Positions 16,455 through 23,468 of a stretch of DNA of 64,000 nt are shown here, one piece after another. The notes beneath the pieces are model-generated. The model had not been told where the DNA came from. It saw only the letters and a program-made list of their open reading frames with translations, and made no database searches. Source of the DNA: Bacteroidales bacterium (GTDB taxonomy: Bacteria > Bacteroidota > Bacteroidia > Bacteroidales > Muribaculaceae); contig CAJTFH010000007.1 in the NCBI GenBank assembly GCA_910575545.1, positions 1 to 64,000 on the forward strand, written 5' to 3'. Every line of letters begins with the position of its first letter. Position 1 is the stretch's first letter. Made by a program: the position numbers and the translations under genes.

Positions 16455-16913
16455 ATGGCACAGCAGGTAACTAACTTCGGTCGGTTCTACACCGCAGTCA
16501 GAGCGCTCAACCCGATAGGTGACCGCGACGAGGTCAAGAAGTGCCTGGTGTATCAATACACCGACGGGCGAACCGACAGCCTCCGCGAGATGACCAGGGC
16601 AGAATATGACCGCTGCTGTGAAGACCTCGAGCGAAAGACCGGCCAAAAGGACGAGCTCCGCAAAGAGCGCAGCAAAACCCTCAAGCTGATGCAGAAGATG
16701 GGTGTCGATACCACCGACTGGGCGAGAGTGAATGCCTTCTGCCTCGACCGGCGGATTGCTGGAAAGGAGTTCGCCCGTATCGGGGCCGAGGAGCATCCCG
16801 ACCTCCGCCGGAAGCTCCGCAGCATCGAGGGGAAAGGGGGCCTGGGCAAACACCCCGCTCCGGCAAAGCGCCGGGTGGTAATCATCCCGACGTACCCCGG
16901 CGGGGAGGCATAG
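16455..16913 (+). CDS. Prophage protein, possible gp16/GemA-region regulator
   Basis: The 152-residue protein has a coiled central helix (EDLERKTGQKDELRKERSKT) followed by a small helical domain (MGVDTTDWARVNAFCLDRRI, AGKEFARIGAEEHPDLRRKL). Its position, about 1.3 kb past the MuB-region genes and before the DUF3164 gene, is where Mu-like phages hold the gp16/GemA regulators. No direct motif proves this. Confidence 0.55.
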   Translation: MAQQVTNFGRFYTAVRALNPIGDRDEVKKCLVYQYTDGRTDSLREMTRAEYDRCCEDLERKTGQKDELRKERSKTLKLMQKMGVDTTDWARVNAFCLDRRIAGKEFARIGAEEHPDLRRKLRSIEGKGGLGKHPAPAKRRVVIIPTYPGGEA

Positions 16914-16943
16914 AAAATCGATAATCACAAAACAGGTATTACT

Positions 16944-17129
16944 ATGAGCAATACAGCGATGAGCGACGTGAAGCGCGAGATCAGACGGCTTACGTCGGGG
17001 CTGGAATCCCGGGATTACGCGGACTTTATGGAGGAGCTTGCCATGTGGGCGGCCGACGAAGCCGCAATGGCCGATTACCAGCCGGAGGCATACGGAAAGG
17101 AGGCGGAGGATGAGAAAGAGGAAGAATGA
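16944..17129 (+). CDS. Small acidic prophage protein
   Basis: The 61-residue protein begins MSNTAMSDVKREIRRLTSGL and ends in a run of Glu and Asp. Its last 20 bases overlap the start of the next small membrane protein gene. Function unknown. Confidence 0.5.
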   Translation: MSNTAMSDVKREIRRLTSGLESRDYADFMEELAMWAADEAAMADYQPEAYGKEAEDEKEEE

Positions 17130-17274
17130 CAGGCGAAGGGGGTTGCGCATCGCGCTATGGCTGCTGACACTGCCGATGTTTTTCATCGTCTCCATGGCAG
17201 GGGGCCTTTTAGAGGTCATGGGGCGGATGATCAACGAGGCGGTGGATGAGCTCGACAGCGCAATCAACGGATAG
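17110..17274 (+). CDS. Small membrane protein overlapping the gene before it
   Basis: ATG 17110 starts 54 residues: a very basic head (MRKRKNDRRRGLR), one transmembrane helix (IALWLLTLPMFFIVSMAGGL) and a short amphipathic tail. The coding region overlaps the preceding gene by 20 bases in another frame, and GGCGGAGG precedes the ATG, which decides the start. A superinfection-exclusion or holin-like role is possible but not shown. Confidence 0.5.
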   Translation: MRKRKNDRRRGLRIALWLLTLPMFFIVSMAGGLLEVMGRMINEAVDELDSAING

Positions 17275-17307
17275 CGGATCTATCAACAATCAATAAAACA
17301 AAACAGT

Positions 17308-17961
17308 ATGGAACAAGTGGAAATGACCGCCGAAGAGCGGAAGGAATTCGAGGCCTACAAGGCCGAAAAAGACAAAAGACGCCGCGAGCAGGAACGCAAG
17401 GAACAGCGCAGGCAGTATGCCGACATGGTGGACGAGGAGATCGCCACCACCATCCCGCAGCTCCGCGAGTTGAGCGAACAGATCAAACTGGTCAAGGAAA
17501 CCATCTTCGGCAACTTCGAGGCAATCCTCAAGATGAAAACCGAGATTACCGGTGTGGCCCGTGACGACCAGAACAGCCACACGTTCACCAACTCCGACAG
17601 CACCCTGCGTGTCATCCTCGGGGTGAACACCATCGACGGCTACCGCGACACGGTGGAGGACGGCATCGCAATGGTAAAGGGCTATATCGAGAGCCTGGCC
17701 AAAGACGATGCTACCAAAGCCCTCGTAAACGCCGTGCTCCGACTATTGAGTCGTGACGGCCAGGGCAACATCAAGGCAAGCCGTGTGCTCCAGCTCCGCA
17801 AGATGGCCGAGGACAGCGGCAACGAACAATTCCTCGAAGGAGTGAAAATCATCGAGGAGGCCTACCAGCCCACTATCTCCAAAAAGTTCATACGCGCCCA
17901 GTATAAGAACGACAAGGGAGCCTGGTGTTACATCCCCCTCGGCATGACCGATGTCGACTAA
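17308..17961 (+). CDS. DUF3164 family protein of Mu-like phages
   Basis: The 217-residue protein has a charged N-terminal coiled coil (RREQERKEQRRQYADMVDEE). The conserved segment SHTFTNSDSTLRVILGVNTI with DGYRDTVEDGIAMVKGYIES follows, which is the core of DUF3164, a family found in Mu-like phages. Its biochemical role is unknown. Presence here supports the Mu-like assignment of the early operon. Confidence 0.8.
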   Translation: MEQVEMTAEERKEFEAYKAEKDKRRREQERKEQRRQYADMVDEEIATTIPQLRELSEQIKLVKETIFGNFEAILKMKTEITGVARDDQNSHTFTNSDSTLRVILGVNTIDGYRDTVEDGIAMVKGYIESLAKDDATKALVNAVLRLLSRDGQGNIKASRVLQLRKMAEDSGNEQFLEGVKIIEEAYQPTISKKFIRAQYKNDKGAWCYIPLGMTDVD

Positions 17962-17973
17962 AACGCAACGAAA

Positions 17974-18171
17974 ATGGAAAAAGAAATCAAAAGACCGCCC
18001 CGGATCGCAGTGTGCCGGGAATGCAACGGCACCGGGATACAGAGGTGCGAATCACCACAAAGGTATCCCGATTCATGCCCCCAGTGTGAGGGAAGCGGCA
18101 GGGTTACAGTAAGCAGCGTGACAACACTTGACATCAGACCTTATAAGCAAAAAACGATAAAATCCATATAG
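17974..18171 (+). CDS. Second small DnaJ-type zinc-ribbon protein
   Basis: In 65 residues there is CRECNGTG and, 20 residues later, CPQCEGSG, the same two-motif zinc-ribbon plan as the protein at 16000-16221. The two flank the DUF3164 gene and may have arisen by duplication. Function unknown. Confidence 0.6.
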   Translation: MEKEIKRPPRIAVCRECNGTGIQRCESPQRYPDSCPQCEGSGRVTVSSVTTLDIRPYKQKTIKSI

Positions 18172-18177
18172 CAATCG

Positions 18178-18435
18178 ATGGCGAGCAAGCGCGGCATGTC
18201 CTACAGAAAGCGCGTAGAGGATATAAACCGGATATACGATGAACACGCCAGAAGCGGATTAAGTAACCGGGAGATATGGCGCAGATACATATATCCGGTT
18301 TATTGGATCAGCGAGCGCACTTTCTACAACATCATGAACGCCACGGCAGGGTTTGAAAACCCGGTCGTGGCGTCCGACATGCCGAGCCTCTTTGATCTGC
18401 TTGATGACGAACCCGATAAAACTGATTCTGAATGA
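18178..18435 (+). CDS. Small HTH-like protein before the gpG-like gene
   Basis: The 85-residue protein has a helical head and a segment resembling a helix-turn-helix (GLSNREIWRRYIYPVYWISE, RTFYNIMN), then an acidic tail. Its stop overlaps the start of the next gene by four bases (ATGA). It might be a small terminase-associated or transcription factor; unproven. Confidence 0.5.
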   Translation: MASKRGMSYRKRVEDINRIYDEHARSGLSNREIWRRYIYPVYWISERTFYNIMNATAGFENPVVASDMPSLFDLLDDEPDKTDSE

Positions 18436-19001
18436 GCGATATAAACGAACAGACACGCGCCATATTCAGAAGCATATTGCGTGACATACAAGTGGAGCTT
18501 GGCGACGAGTTCGACCAGAATTTCGAGCGGCAGGCATTCTTCAGCCATGCATGGCAGCGGCGCAAGAGCCCGATGCGCCCGGGCGGGCATATACTTGTTG
18601 ACACAGGAGGACTCCGGCGGAGCGTGCGCAGCGAAATCAGGGAGAACAGCATAGTGTTCTGCTCAGAGCATCCTGCGGCGGCCATCCATAATGAAGGAGG
18701 CGAAATTAAAGTGACGGCAAGGATGAAACGTTATTTCTGGCACAAATATATGTCGGCGGCCGGTGTGCTTGTATTCTGTCGACGAAAAGACGGCACAATG
18801 CGCCGGGACAAGAATACCAGACAGATTACAGATGTGGCAGACTTCTGGAAAGCGATGGCGCTAATGAAGGTCGGAAGCACCATCAAGATTCCGCAGCGCA
18901 AATTCCTCGGCACGTCGCCGGAAGTGGAAACAGCAGTCAGGCAGATCATCGAGGAGAACCTTACCGAGTACATCAACAATATAGACTTCAATATTAAATG
19001 A
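18432..19001 (+). CDS. Phage virion morphogenesis protein, Mu gpG-like
   Basis: The 189-residue protein has the layout of the Mu gpG / P2 gpS tail-completion family: a helical N-terminus, then ILVDTGGLRRSVRSEI, then the characteristic AAIHNEGGEI, and a C-terminal region with the R-K-F-L-G motif (IPQRKFLGTS) before a long helix. In Mu these proteins act at the head-tail joining step. The gene overlaps its neighbours by 4 bases on each side, so it is translationally coupled. Confidence 0.85.
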   Translation: MSDINEQTRAIFRSILRDIQVELGDEFDQNFERQAFFSHAWQRRKSPMRPGGHILVDTGGLRRSVRSEIRENSIVFCSEHPAAAIHNEGGEIKVTARMKRYFWHKYMSAAGVLVFCRRKDGTMRRDKNTRQITDVADFWKAMALMKVGSTIKIPQRKFLGTSPEVETAVRQIIEENLTEYINNIDFNIK

Positions 19002-19477
19002 GAGAAGAATTATACCGCAAACTTAAAGCCCGGCTTGAGGCATTGTGTGTCAATGCTGCCGGAGAGTATTATGAACGTCCGGACGATGCGGATATGGATG
19101 ACGAACTGTATCCCCGTGCGATCAAGCACATCGACCTCTGGAACCATAATGTAGAGTTCCTTGAGCAGGAGGCTCCATGGCCGAGGCCGGCTGTGTTCAT
19201 CGAATTTGTGCCATTAAAGTGGCACGCCATAATGCCGGGTGTCGAATACCGGGCGCAGCCGCTGATCAACCTCCATGTGGTGACCGACTGGGCGGAACAG
19301 AAAAACATCGGCGAGTTCCGGCTGCTCGACAAAATCCACGAGTTGCTTGCCGGACTGGAGGGGGAGAGCTTCATGGAGTTTGATATCGACAGCTCCGCAA
19401 CCAACCACAACCACGAGGATATTGTAGAGAACATAGAAACATATACTTGCGTCGGGTTCCGTCATTTTGAGACATAA
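18998..19477 (+). CDS. Phage neck or tail-terminator-like protein
   Basis: The 159-residue protein begins with a helix (MREELYRKLKARLEALCVNA), then has alternating strands with WPRPAVFIEFVPLKWHA and PLINLHVVTDW. Size and pattern fit Mu gp37-like (DUF1834) or tail-terminator proteins, and it overlaps the gpG-like gene. The family assignment is by pattern and context only. Confidence 0.55.
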   Translation: MREELYRKLKARLEALCVNAAGEYYERPDDADMDDELYPRAIKHIDLWNHNVEFLEQEAPWPRPAVFIEFVPLKWHAIMPGVEYRAQPLINLHVVTDWAEQKNIGEFRLLDKIHELLAGLEGESFMEFDIDSSATNHNHEDIVENIETYTCVGFRHFET

Positions 19478-19481
19478 TCCG

Positions 19482-19489
19482 TATCTTTG
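19482..19489 (+). promoter_or_regulatory. Promoter box for the lipoprotein moron
   Basis: TATCTTTG matches TAnnTTTG exactly, 20 bases before ATG 19510. No good -33 box is seen. An own promoter between phage operons is typical of a moron expressed in the lysogen. Confidence 0.55.
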
Positions 19490-19509
19490 CGTAAAAAACA
19501 AAAACAAAA

Positions 19510-19830
19510 ATGAAGAAGATTGTTTTGTTACTTCCCTTAATCGTTCTGTTAACTTCATGCAGAACAGATGTTTATATAAATGCAGAACCTGATAATACAT
19601 ATGGAGTAATCTTCAAGAATGACACAGACGGTCTGATTTACATCCATTGCAAACAGTTGGTTATTGGTAGTCAGAAATTACAATCGGGAGAGAGTTCTGA
19701 ACCCATATATGGCTCCACCCCAAGAGTAACTGTTAATTATTTCGGAGACGGCACATATTTTAAAGATATTTCTAAAGACATCGTTCTGGAAAAGAACAAA
19801 GTAGTTTCGGTTACTTTGACTTATCCATAA
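19510..19830 (+). CDS. Small lipoprotein, probable moron
   Basis: The 106-residue protein has a lipoprotein signal (MKKIVLLLPLIVLLTSC, lipidated Cys17) and a small beta-rich domain (YGVIFKNDTDGLIYIHCKQL, KVVSVTLTYP). It has its own promoter and is followed by a terminator that serves the opposite strand. Its DNA is more AT-rich than its neighbours, which suggests separate acquisition. A surface role in the lysogen (phage exclusion or host benefit) is inference. Confidence 0.75.
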   Translation: MKKIVLLLPLIVLLTSCRTDVYINAEPDNTYGVIFKNDTDGLIYIHCKQLVIGSQKLQSGESSEPIYGSTPRVTVNYFGDGTYFKDISKDIVLEKNKVVSVTLTYP

Positions 19831-19861
19831 GGCGTCATAAACGCTCCGTGCCGCAAATAAA

Positions 19862-19894
19862 AGAGAGCCGCAACCCGATAGGATGCGGCTCTCT
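19862..19894 (-). terminator. Terminator of the minus-strand modification operon
   Basis: AGAGAGCCGCA pairs with TGCGGCTCTCT. Read on the minus strand the hairpin is followed by TTTTATTTG, so it ends the transcript of the methylase gene. On the plus strand no U-tract follows. Confidence 0.8.
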
Positions 19895-19949
19895 CGGCGA
19901 TATATTGGCAAGTTATCGGCTCTCCGCTTGGCTTGCCAAGAAAACGGCC

Positions 19950-20804
19950 TCAGACGGCATCGACGGCAGGGAGGCCGGGTGAGGTGAACAGCATTATGTC
20001 CGTATACCTGGCATTGTAGTTCATGGTCGCGTTAAACTCCATGCGGCTGCAACGCTCGAAAGGATTGCCGAGCGACGGGTTGCGGCCCATCCACTCGCAC
20101 AGCTCCACGAGGCACGATTTCTCGGAAGTGAAATAAACAAAGTTATGGCCTGACAGCACCGACAGCACATCGAGGTAATCTGCGAGCCGCCAGTACATGC
20201 GGTATGTGCCCACGTCGGTAGACAGATAAGGCGGGTCTACGAGGAACACCACGCCGGGCACATCCTTGAACCGCTCGAACAGTTCCCGGTAGTCGCACGA
20301 TTCAATTTCCAGTCCGGCGAGATACTCCGGGCATTCGGCATATCCTGCCTTGCGCACATTGTTGTAGAGCGTTTCCTTGCGCATCTCCGGGATGCTCATC
20401 TTATACTTCATCGAGAACATCAGCGAGGAGGACAGGGTGATGAAGTCGAGATAGCCGGTTTCCCGTTCTTCCTGCTCAAGCAGGGCGAATATACGCTCCC
20501 TTGCCGCTCCTGTTATGGGCCTGTGTCGCCCGAAACCGTCGGATATAGGTCTGATACGGTCGAGCAGGGCATTGGTGCGAGGAATATTGGCTATGCGCAG
20601 CCGGTAGTCGTCGAAATCATTGTATATGACCCGGGAATCGGGATGGGTGTGCTTGGTGATGTGTGACAACAGCCCCGAGCCACCGAAAAGATCCACAAAC
20701 ACAGTGCCGGCCGGATATTGCTTTATCACTTCGATGAAGTGTTTGGCGAACATACGCTTCTGCCCGACGAAGGGCAAGGGAGCGGATAGATAGAGGCGGC
20801 TCAT
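19950..20804 (-). CDS. D12-class DNA adenine N6-methyltransferase
   Basis: The 284-residue protein has the motifs of the Dam/D12 class in order: PFVGQKR (12-17), VDLFGGSG (37-44, SAM binding) and VDPPYLS (catalytic DPPY at 190-193). It would methylate adenine N6 using SAM. Phages carry such enzymes to evade restriction or to control transcription (Mu itself depends on Dam for mom). No restriction partner is present. Its start overlaps the stop of the ThyA-like gene (20801-20804), so the two are translationally coupled and probably act on the same DNA. Confidence 0.9.
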   Translation of the reverse strand: MSRLYLSAPLPFVGQKRMFAKHFIEVIKQYPAGTVFVDLFGGSGLLSHITKHTHPDSRVIYNDFDDYRLRIANIPRTNALLDRIRPISDGFGRHRPITGAARERIFALLEQEERETGYLDFITLSSSLMFSMKYKMSIPEMRKETLYNNVRKAGYAECPEYLAGLEIESCDYRELFERFKDVPGVVFLVDPPYLSTDVGTYRMYWRLADYLDVLSVLSGHNFVYFTSEKSCLVELCEWMGRNPSLGNPFERCSRMEFNATMNYNARYTDIMLFTSPGLPAVDAV

Positions 20805-21445
20805 ACGTTCAGTTCGAATTTGACGCTGTCCTCTCCGGCGAGAAGTCGGCGGGTGTTGTCGATATTGTTGTCATACACATGCACGTTGCCAAGGAACAGT
20901 GTTATTGACTTGAGGGGGAAGTCGATGTTCCGGGCCATGAGGTAGAGGTGGTATATGTCGGCCGGCAGTCCGAGGTTGGCGTCGGAGCTGCGCTGGTAGG
21001 CGGACACCACCAGTTCGCCGTCCTCGATCTGGAACTGAACGAGTGACAGGCATGGGGCCTGGTTGCTCTCTGCCTCGGTCGCTCCGAGGAACAATACATA
21101 GTTCTTTGACGGGCGACGCTCGGTATTGATCCTGGCGAGCAGCGGCGGGAGCTTCTCGAAATAGGTGGGGTAGGAGTTGACCAGGATCGAACCGCAGTAG
21201 TCCCACCAGTTTATGCCGGCCTCGCGGTACTTCTCCACAGAGCGCTCGCCGCTCATGAAGAGCCTCAGCTCGGAGCGGAGCTTCTTGCGGGCCAGTCCGT
21301 GTCCCTCGAAAATTTCAAGCAGATCGGCCGGGGTAAGTGAGAGCTGCTCATTGATAAGGTAGGTTATATTGCCCTTCTTGTTGACCTGGTGCCTGCCGTT
21401 GTCAAGAATCCTGGCGAGGATTTGGTGATATTTGTTGCGTGCCAT
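20801..21445 (-). CDS. ThyA-family enzyme, predicted dCMP hydroxymethylase-like
   Basis: ATG 21445 gives 214 residues that align along most of thymidylate synthase. The N-terminal helix ends in GINWWDYCG (matching the ThyA IWDEW region), the nucleophile is Cys132 in APCLSLVQF, and phosphate-binding YQRSSDANLGLP and VHVYDNN (His189, Tyr191) are present. In E. coli ThyA the residue 31 positions after the nucleophile is Asn177, which selects dUMP; here it is Asp163 (LPADIY). Asp at this place defines T4 dCMP hydroxymethylase and MilA-type CMP enzymes. So the product likely makes 5-hydroxymethyl- or 5-methyl-dCMP. The C-terminus is about 45 residues shorter than ThyA. An upstream non-ATG start (21472) is less likely. 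Confidence 0.8.
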   Translation of the reverse strand: MARNKYHQILARILDNGRHQVNKKGNITYLINEQLSLTPADLLEIFEGHGLARKKLRSELRLFMSGERSVEKYREAGINWWDYCGSILVNSYPTYFEKLPPLLARINTERRPSKNYVLFLGATEAESNQAPCLSLVQFQIEDGELVVSAYQRSSDANLGLPADIYHLYLMARNIDFPLKSITLFLGNVHVYDNNIDNTRRLLAGEDSVKFELNV

Positions 21446-21515
21446 TTCGGTTGATTGTTGGTGATGGTGCAAAGGTAGGCACGCGCCATCAGCGGCACAC
21501 TATCGGAACCGGGAA

Positions 21516-21788
21516 TCACACTGCACGCGGATTGCAGTCATTCTTTGCCAGGCAAATCGGCAGAGCCGATGACTGGAAACGCTTTATCAGGCTGTATACC
21601 TTCCTCTCGCTCACGCCATATTTGTCGGCCAGAACCGCCACCGCATACGACACCTTGTCGCCGGCACCGACCATGTTGTTGAAGTCAACATAGAGGTCGA
21701 TGTAGGCGGTGTCCTCGAGCCTTACGCCAATGCGGCGCAGTCTTTCGAGCAGTTCGCGGTTGAAATTCAGCACTTCAAATATTGTCAT
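21516..21788 (-). CDS. Small HTH protein, candidate late regulator
   Basis: The 90-residue protein has a helical N-terminus and a clear helix-turn-helix at KVSYAVAVLADKYGVSERKV followed by YSLIKRF. Similar small proteins occur widely in Bacteroidales prophages. By position (before the packaging block) it could play the part of Mu Mor or C, which switch on late genes. AAAATT-GCT-AATTTT (21796-21810) lies just before its start and may be an operator. Confidence 0.65.
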   Translation of the reverse strand: MTIFEVLNFNRELLERLRRIGVRLEDTAYIDLYVDFNNMVGAGDKVSYAVAVLADKYGVSERKVYSLIKRFQSSALPICLAKNDCNPRAV

Positions 21789-21795
21789 GTCGGCG

Positions 21796-21811
21796 AAAAT
21801 TGCTAATTTTG
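21796..21811 (+). promoter_or_regulatory. Plus-strand promoter overlapping a dyad
   Basis: TAATTTTG (21804-21811) fits TAnnTTTG, with ATTG 19 bases upstream (21781-21784) in the -33 position. It overlaps the perfect dyad AAAATTGCTAATTTT (21796-21810). Transcription would start near 21816, exactly at the outer stem of the RNA candidate that follows. Confidence 0.6.
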
Positions 21812-21815
21812 CAGT

Positions 21816-21942
21816 GTCTCACTTATTCAAATAAACACCGTATCACGGGCCGGGAAGGCATTTGCCCCCGGCGGCCCGTGATACGGTGTTTGTTGTTAAA
21901 GAGTAAGTGAGACGACTATTTAACAGGCCGGGGGCATTTTTT
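21816..21942 (+). ncRNA. Structured noncoding RNA candidate with pseudoknot-type terminator
   Basis: A plus-strand promoter places the start near 21816. The outer stem GTCTCACTTATTC (21816-21828) pairs with GAGTAAGTGAGAC (21901-21913) with one G-U. Inside it a perfect 20-bp stem joins 21833-21852 (AAACACCGTATCACGGGCCG) to 21872-21891. The loop segment TGCCCCCGGC (21863-21872) pairs with GCCGGGGGCA (21927-21936), which is followed by TTTTTT (21937-21942). So the terminator arm lies in the loop of the inner stem, forming a pseudoknot or a switch between two folds. About 126 nucleotides, antisense to no gene; it lies between two minus-strand operons. No known family is recognised. Confidence 0.6.
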
Positions 21943-22007
21943 GTGTCCGCCACCGGACGAATAATCCCTTTTTAGCCCATAAACTTTTGTGTTTGAGGAA
22001 TTGTTTG

Positions 22008-22092
22008 TAATTTTGCATTAACGATTCCGTAGCTAATGACTACCGATTCGTTGTCTGCGGGGGCTGGCCATTGGTCAGCCGTCCGTCTTTTT
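22008..22092 (+). ncRNA. Second small RNA candidate with promoter and hairpin
   Basis: TTTG (21986-21989) and TAATTTTG (22008-22015) are 18 bases apart, a good Bacteroidetes promoter; the start would be near 22021. GGCTGGCC (22062-22069) pairs with GGTCAGCC (22073-22080), and after GTCCGTC a T5 run ends at 22092. The RNA of about 70 nucleotides would overlap the stop codon of the MuF gene on the opposite strand. The gap between stem and U-tract is longer than ideal. Confidence 0.4.
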
Positions 22093-23379
22093 ATATAGAA
22101 GCCTTATTAGACCGCTTCTTTCACGTAGCCAAACTTCGTCAATATGAATTCCGATGTTGATACGGTTCTGTATGCTGCGAAGCATAAATCGATCGGTTAA
22201 TTCAGGGCAGTCAATAATAAGGCGGGAACTTTGCTTCAATCCGTGGTTCATCATATTATTGAACGCACGTTTTGGGTTATCAGTGGTAAAACCTTCATGC
22301 TCGTACCAGTAATCGTCTATTTTTAGGTCGGGACACTTGCCGTCATAACGAGTTCCGCGTAGCGAGCCGTACACACAGTCGTATTCAAACCTTGCAGGGC
22401 GAGTCATTTTGGGAGTCAGAACAACCCTTGCGCCATCGGCGGCAAAATGCCGTGCGACAGACAGTAGCCTCTCGTAATCCCCGTCGGTTCGGTCTACAAG
22501 GTGACTTATCTCGATTGTGCCTTTGCCGTGCTTTATCACTTCGCCGCGCAGTTGTCCGCACTGCCTGACAAGCACACAGGCGGCACACACCTCGTTATCC
22601 GGCACGAACCGGGCGAGCTGACCGCCCTTGCCACCTTTGGCGATGGGACAAGTCGAGCAACGGCGGATTGTATAGGGGTTGTAGTCCGGGACGGACTTGC
22701 CCTCCTTGCCGGCGTTGAATCGGAAGATACCCTTTGTGTCGCGCTGCAGGGCCTCATCGCCCAGACGCATCGCCTCGTCGTGGGAGGTGGCAGGGTATTT
22801 CGATTTGCGCACCTGAACGACGGTGCAGCGGCAGTTCCAACCGTTCGGCGGATAGAATTCCTCCCAAAATGAATCGGAAGGCGGCAGAGTCACACGGTCG
22901 AGTGCGGCATGTTCCGGGCGCACCTTGTCATCGCACTGTGTGCGGTACTGGAGATTGTATCGGTCGCCATCGCGCATGAACTGCTCCCACCGGCCGGCCA
23001 TCTCAGCCGAGGCGGCCACGAAGTTATATTCGGCCCGGAGGTAATTGGAGTTATAGGTTTTGTCGATGCTTTGAACGTCATTCAAAAACCGTTCAAACGG
23101 TTTTCTATTGCCGTTCTCATCGAGCAGGGAAGGGAACGCCTCGTGGAGCTCATGAAACGCCTTCATGCCGGAGAAAATGTAATTCGACCGGGTAAGGCGC
23201 CGGCGCATGGCATCCGACATCTCCACCTTCTGAAAGGCTGAGTCAAGAGCCGAGGCATGGGCACCGACAAACTCCTGCACAGCCGGGTCGGCCACAAGCT
23301 CGACACGGAACTCCGAGCCTTTCTCTTTGAAAAGCGACTTCATCATTCCGGAGAACAGCGAGGACAGACGCTTGCGCAA
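22075..23379 (-). CDS. MuF-like head protein with C-terminal nuclease-like domain
   Basis: The protein (434 residues from TTG 23379) has the MuF core: YRTQCDDKVRPEHAALD, then the hallmark GWNCRC (180-185). It next has a Cys pair cluster (C241, C244, C265, C268, C274) that may bind zinc. A C-terminal domain (about 335-430) follows with GKCPDLKIDDYWYEHEG and a final strand GLIRLLYKK, the pattern of BECR-fold (CdiA/colicin-like) RNases often fused to MuF. No ATG fits the start, and the frame stays open with sensible residues (DYGGLHRRYASLFNGVAIEE) up to the portal stop, where a T TTT TTC slip site lies (23481-23475). It may be made as a -1 frameshift extension of the portal protein. Confidence 0.85.
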   Translation of the reverse strand: MRKRLSSLFSGMMKSLFKEKGSEFRVELVADPAVQEFVGAHASALDSAFQKVEMSDAMRRRLTRSNYIFSGMKAFHELHEAFPSLLDENGNRKPFERFLNDVQSIDKTYNSNYLRAEYNFVAASAEMAGRWEQFMRDGDRYNLQYRTQCDDKVRPEHAALDRVTLPPSDSFWEEFYPPNGWNCRCTVVQVRKSKYPATSHDEAMRLGDEALQRDTKGIFRFNAGKEGKSVPDYNPYTIRRCSTCPIAKGGKGGQLARFVPDNEVCAACVLVRQCGQLRGEVIKHGKGTIEISHLVDRTDGDYERLLSVARHFAADGARVVLTPKMTRPARFEYDCVYGSLRGTRYDGKCPDLKIDDYWYEHEGFTTDNPKRAFNNMMNHGLKQSSRLIIDCPELTDRFMLRSIQNRINIGIHIDEVWLRERSGLIRLLYKKTDG

Positions 23380-23468
23380 ATCATCGCCCGGAGCGGCAAG
23401 TTCCTCGATGGCTACTCCATTGAACAGCGAGGCGTAGCGTCTGTGCAGCCCCCCGTAGTCAGAGGGGC

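Noticed and set aside
20801-21445. Ordinary thymidylate synthase
   Set aside because: The residue equivalent to Asn177 is Asp and the C-terminal segment is missing, which argues against a dUMP methylase.
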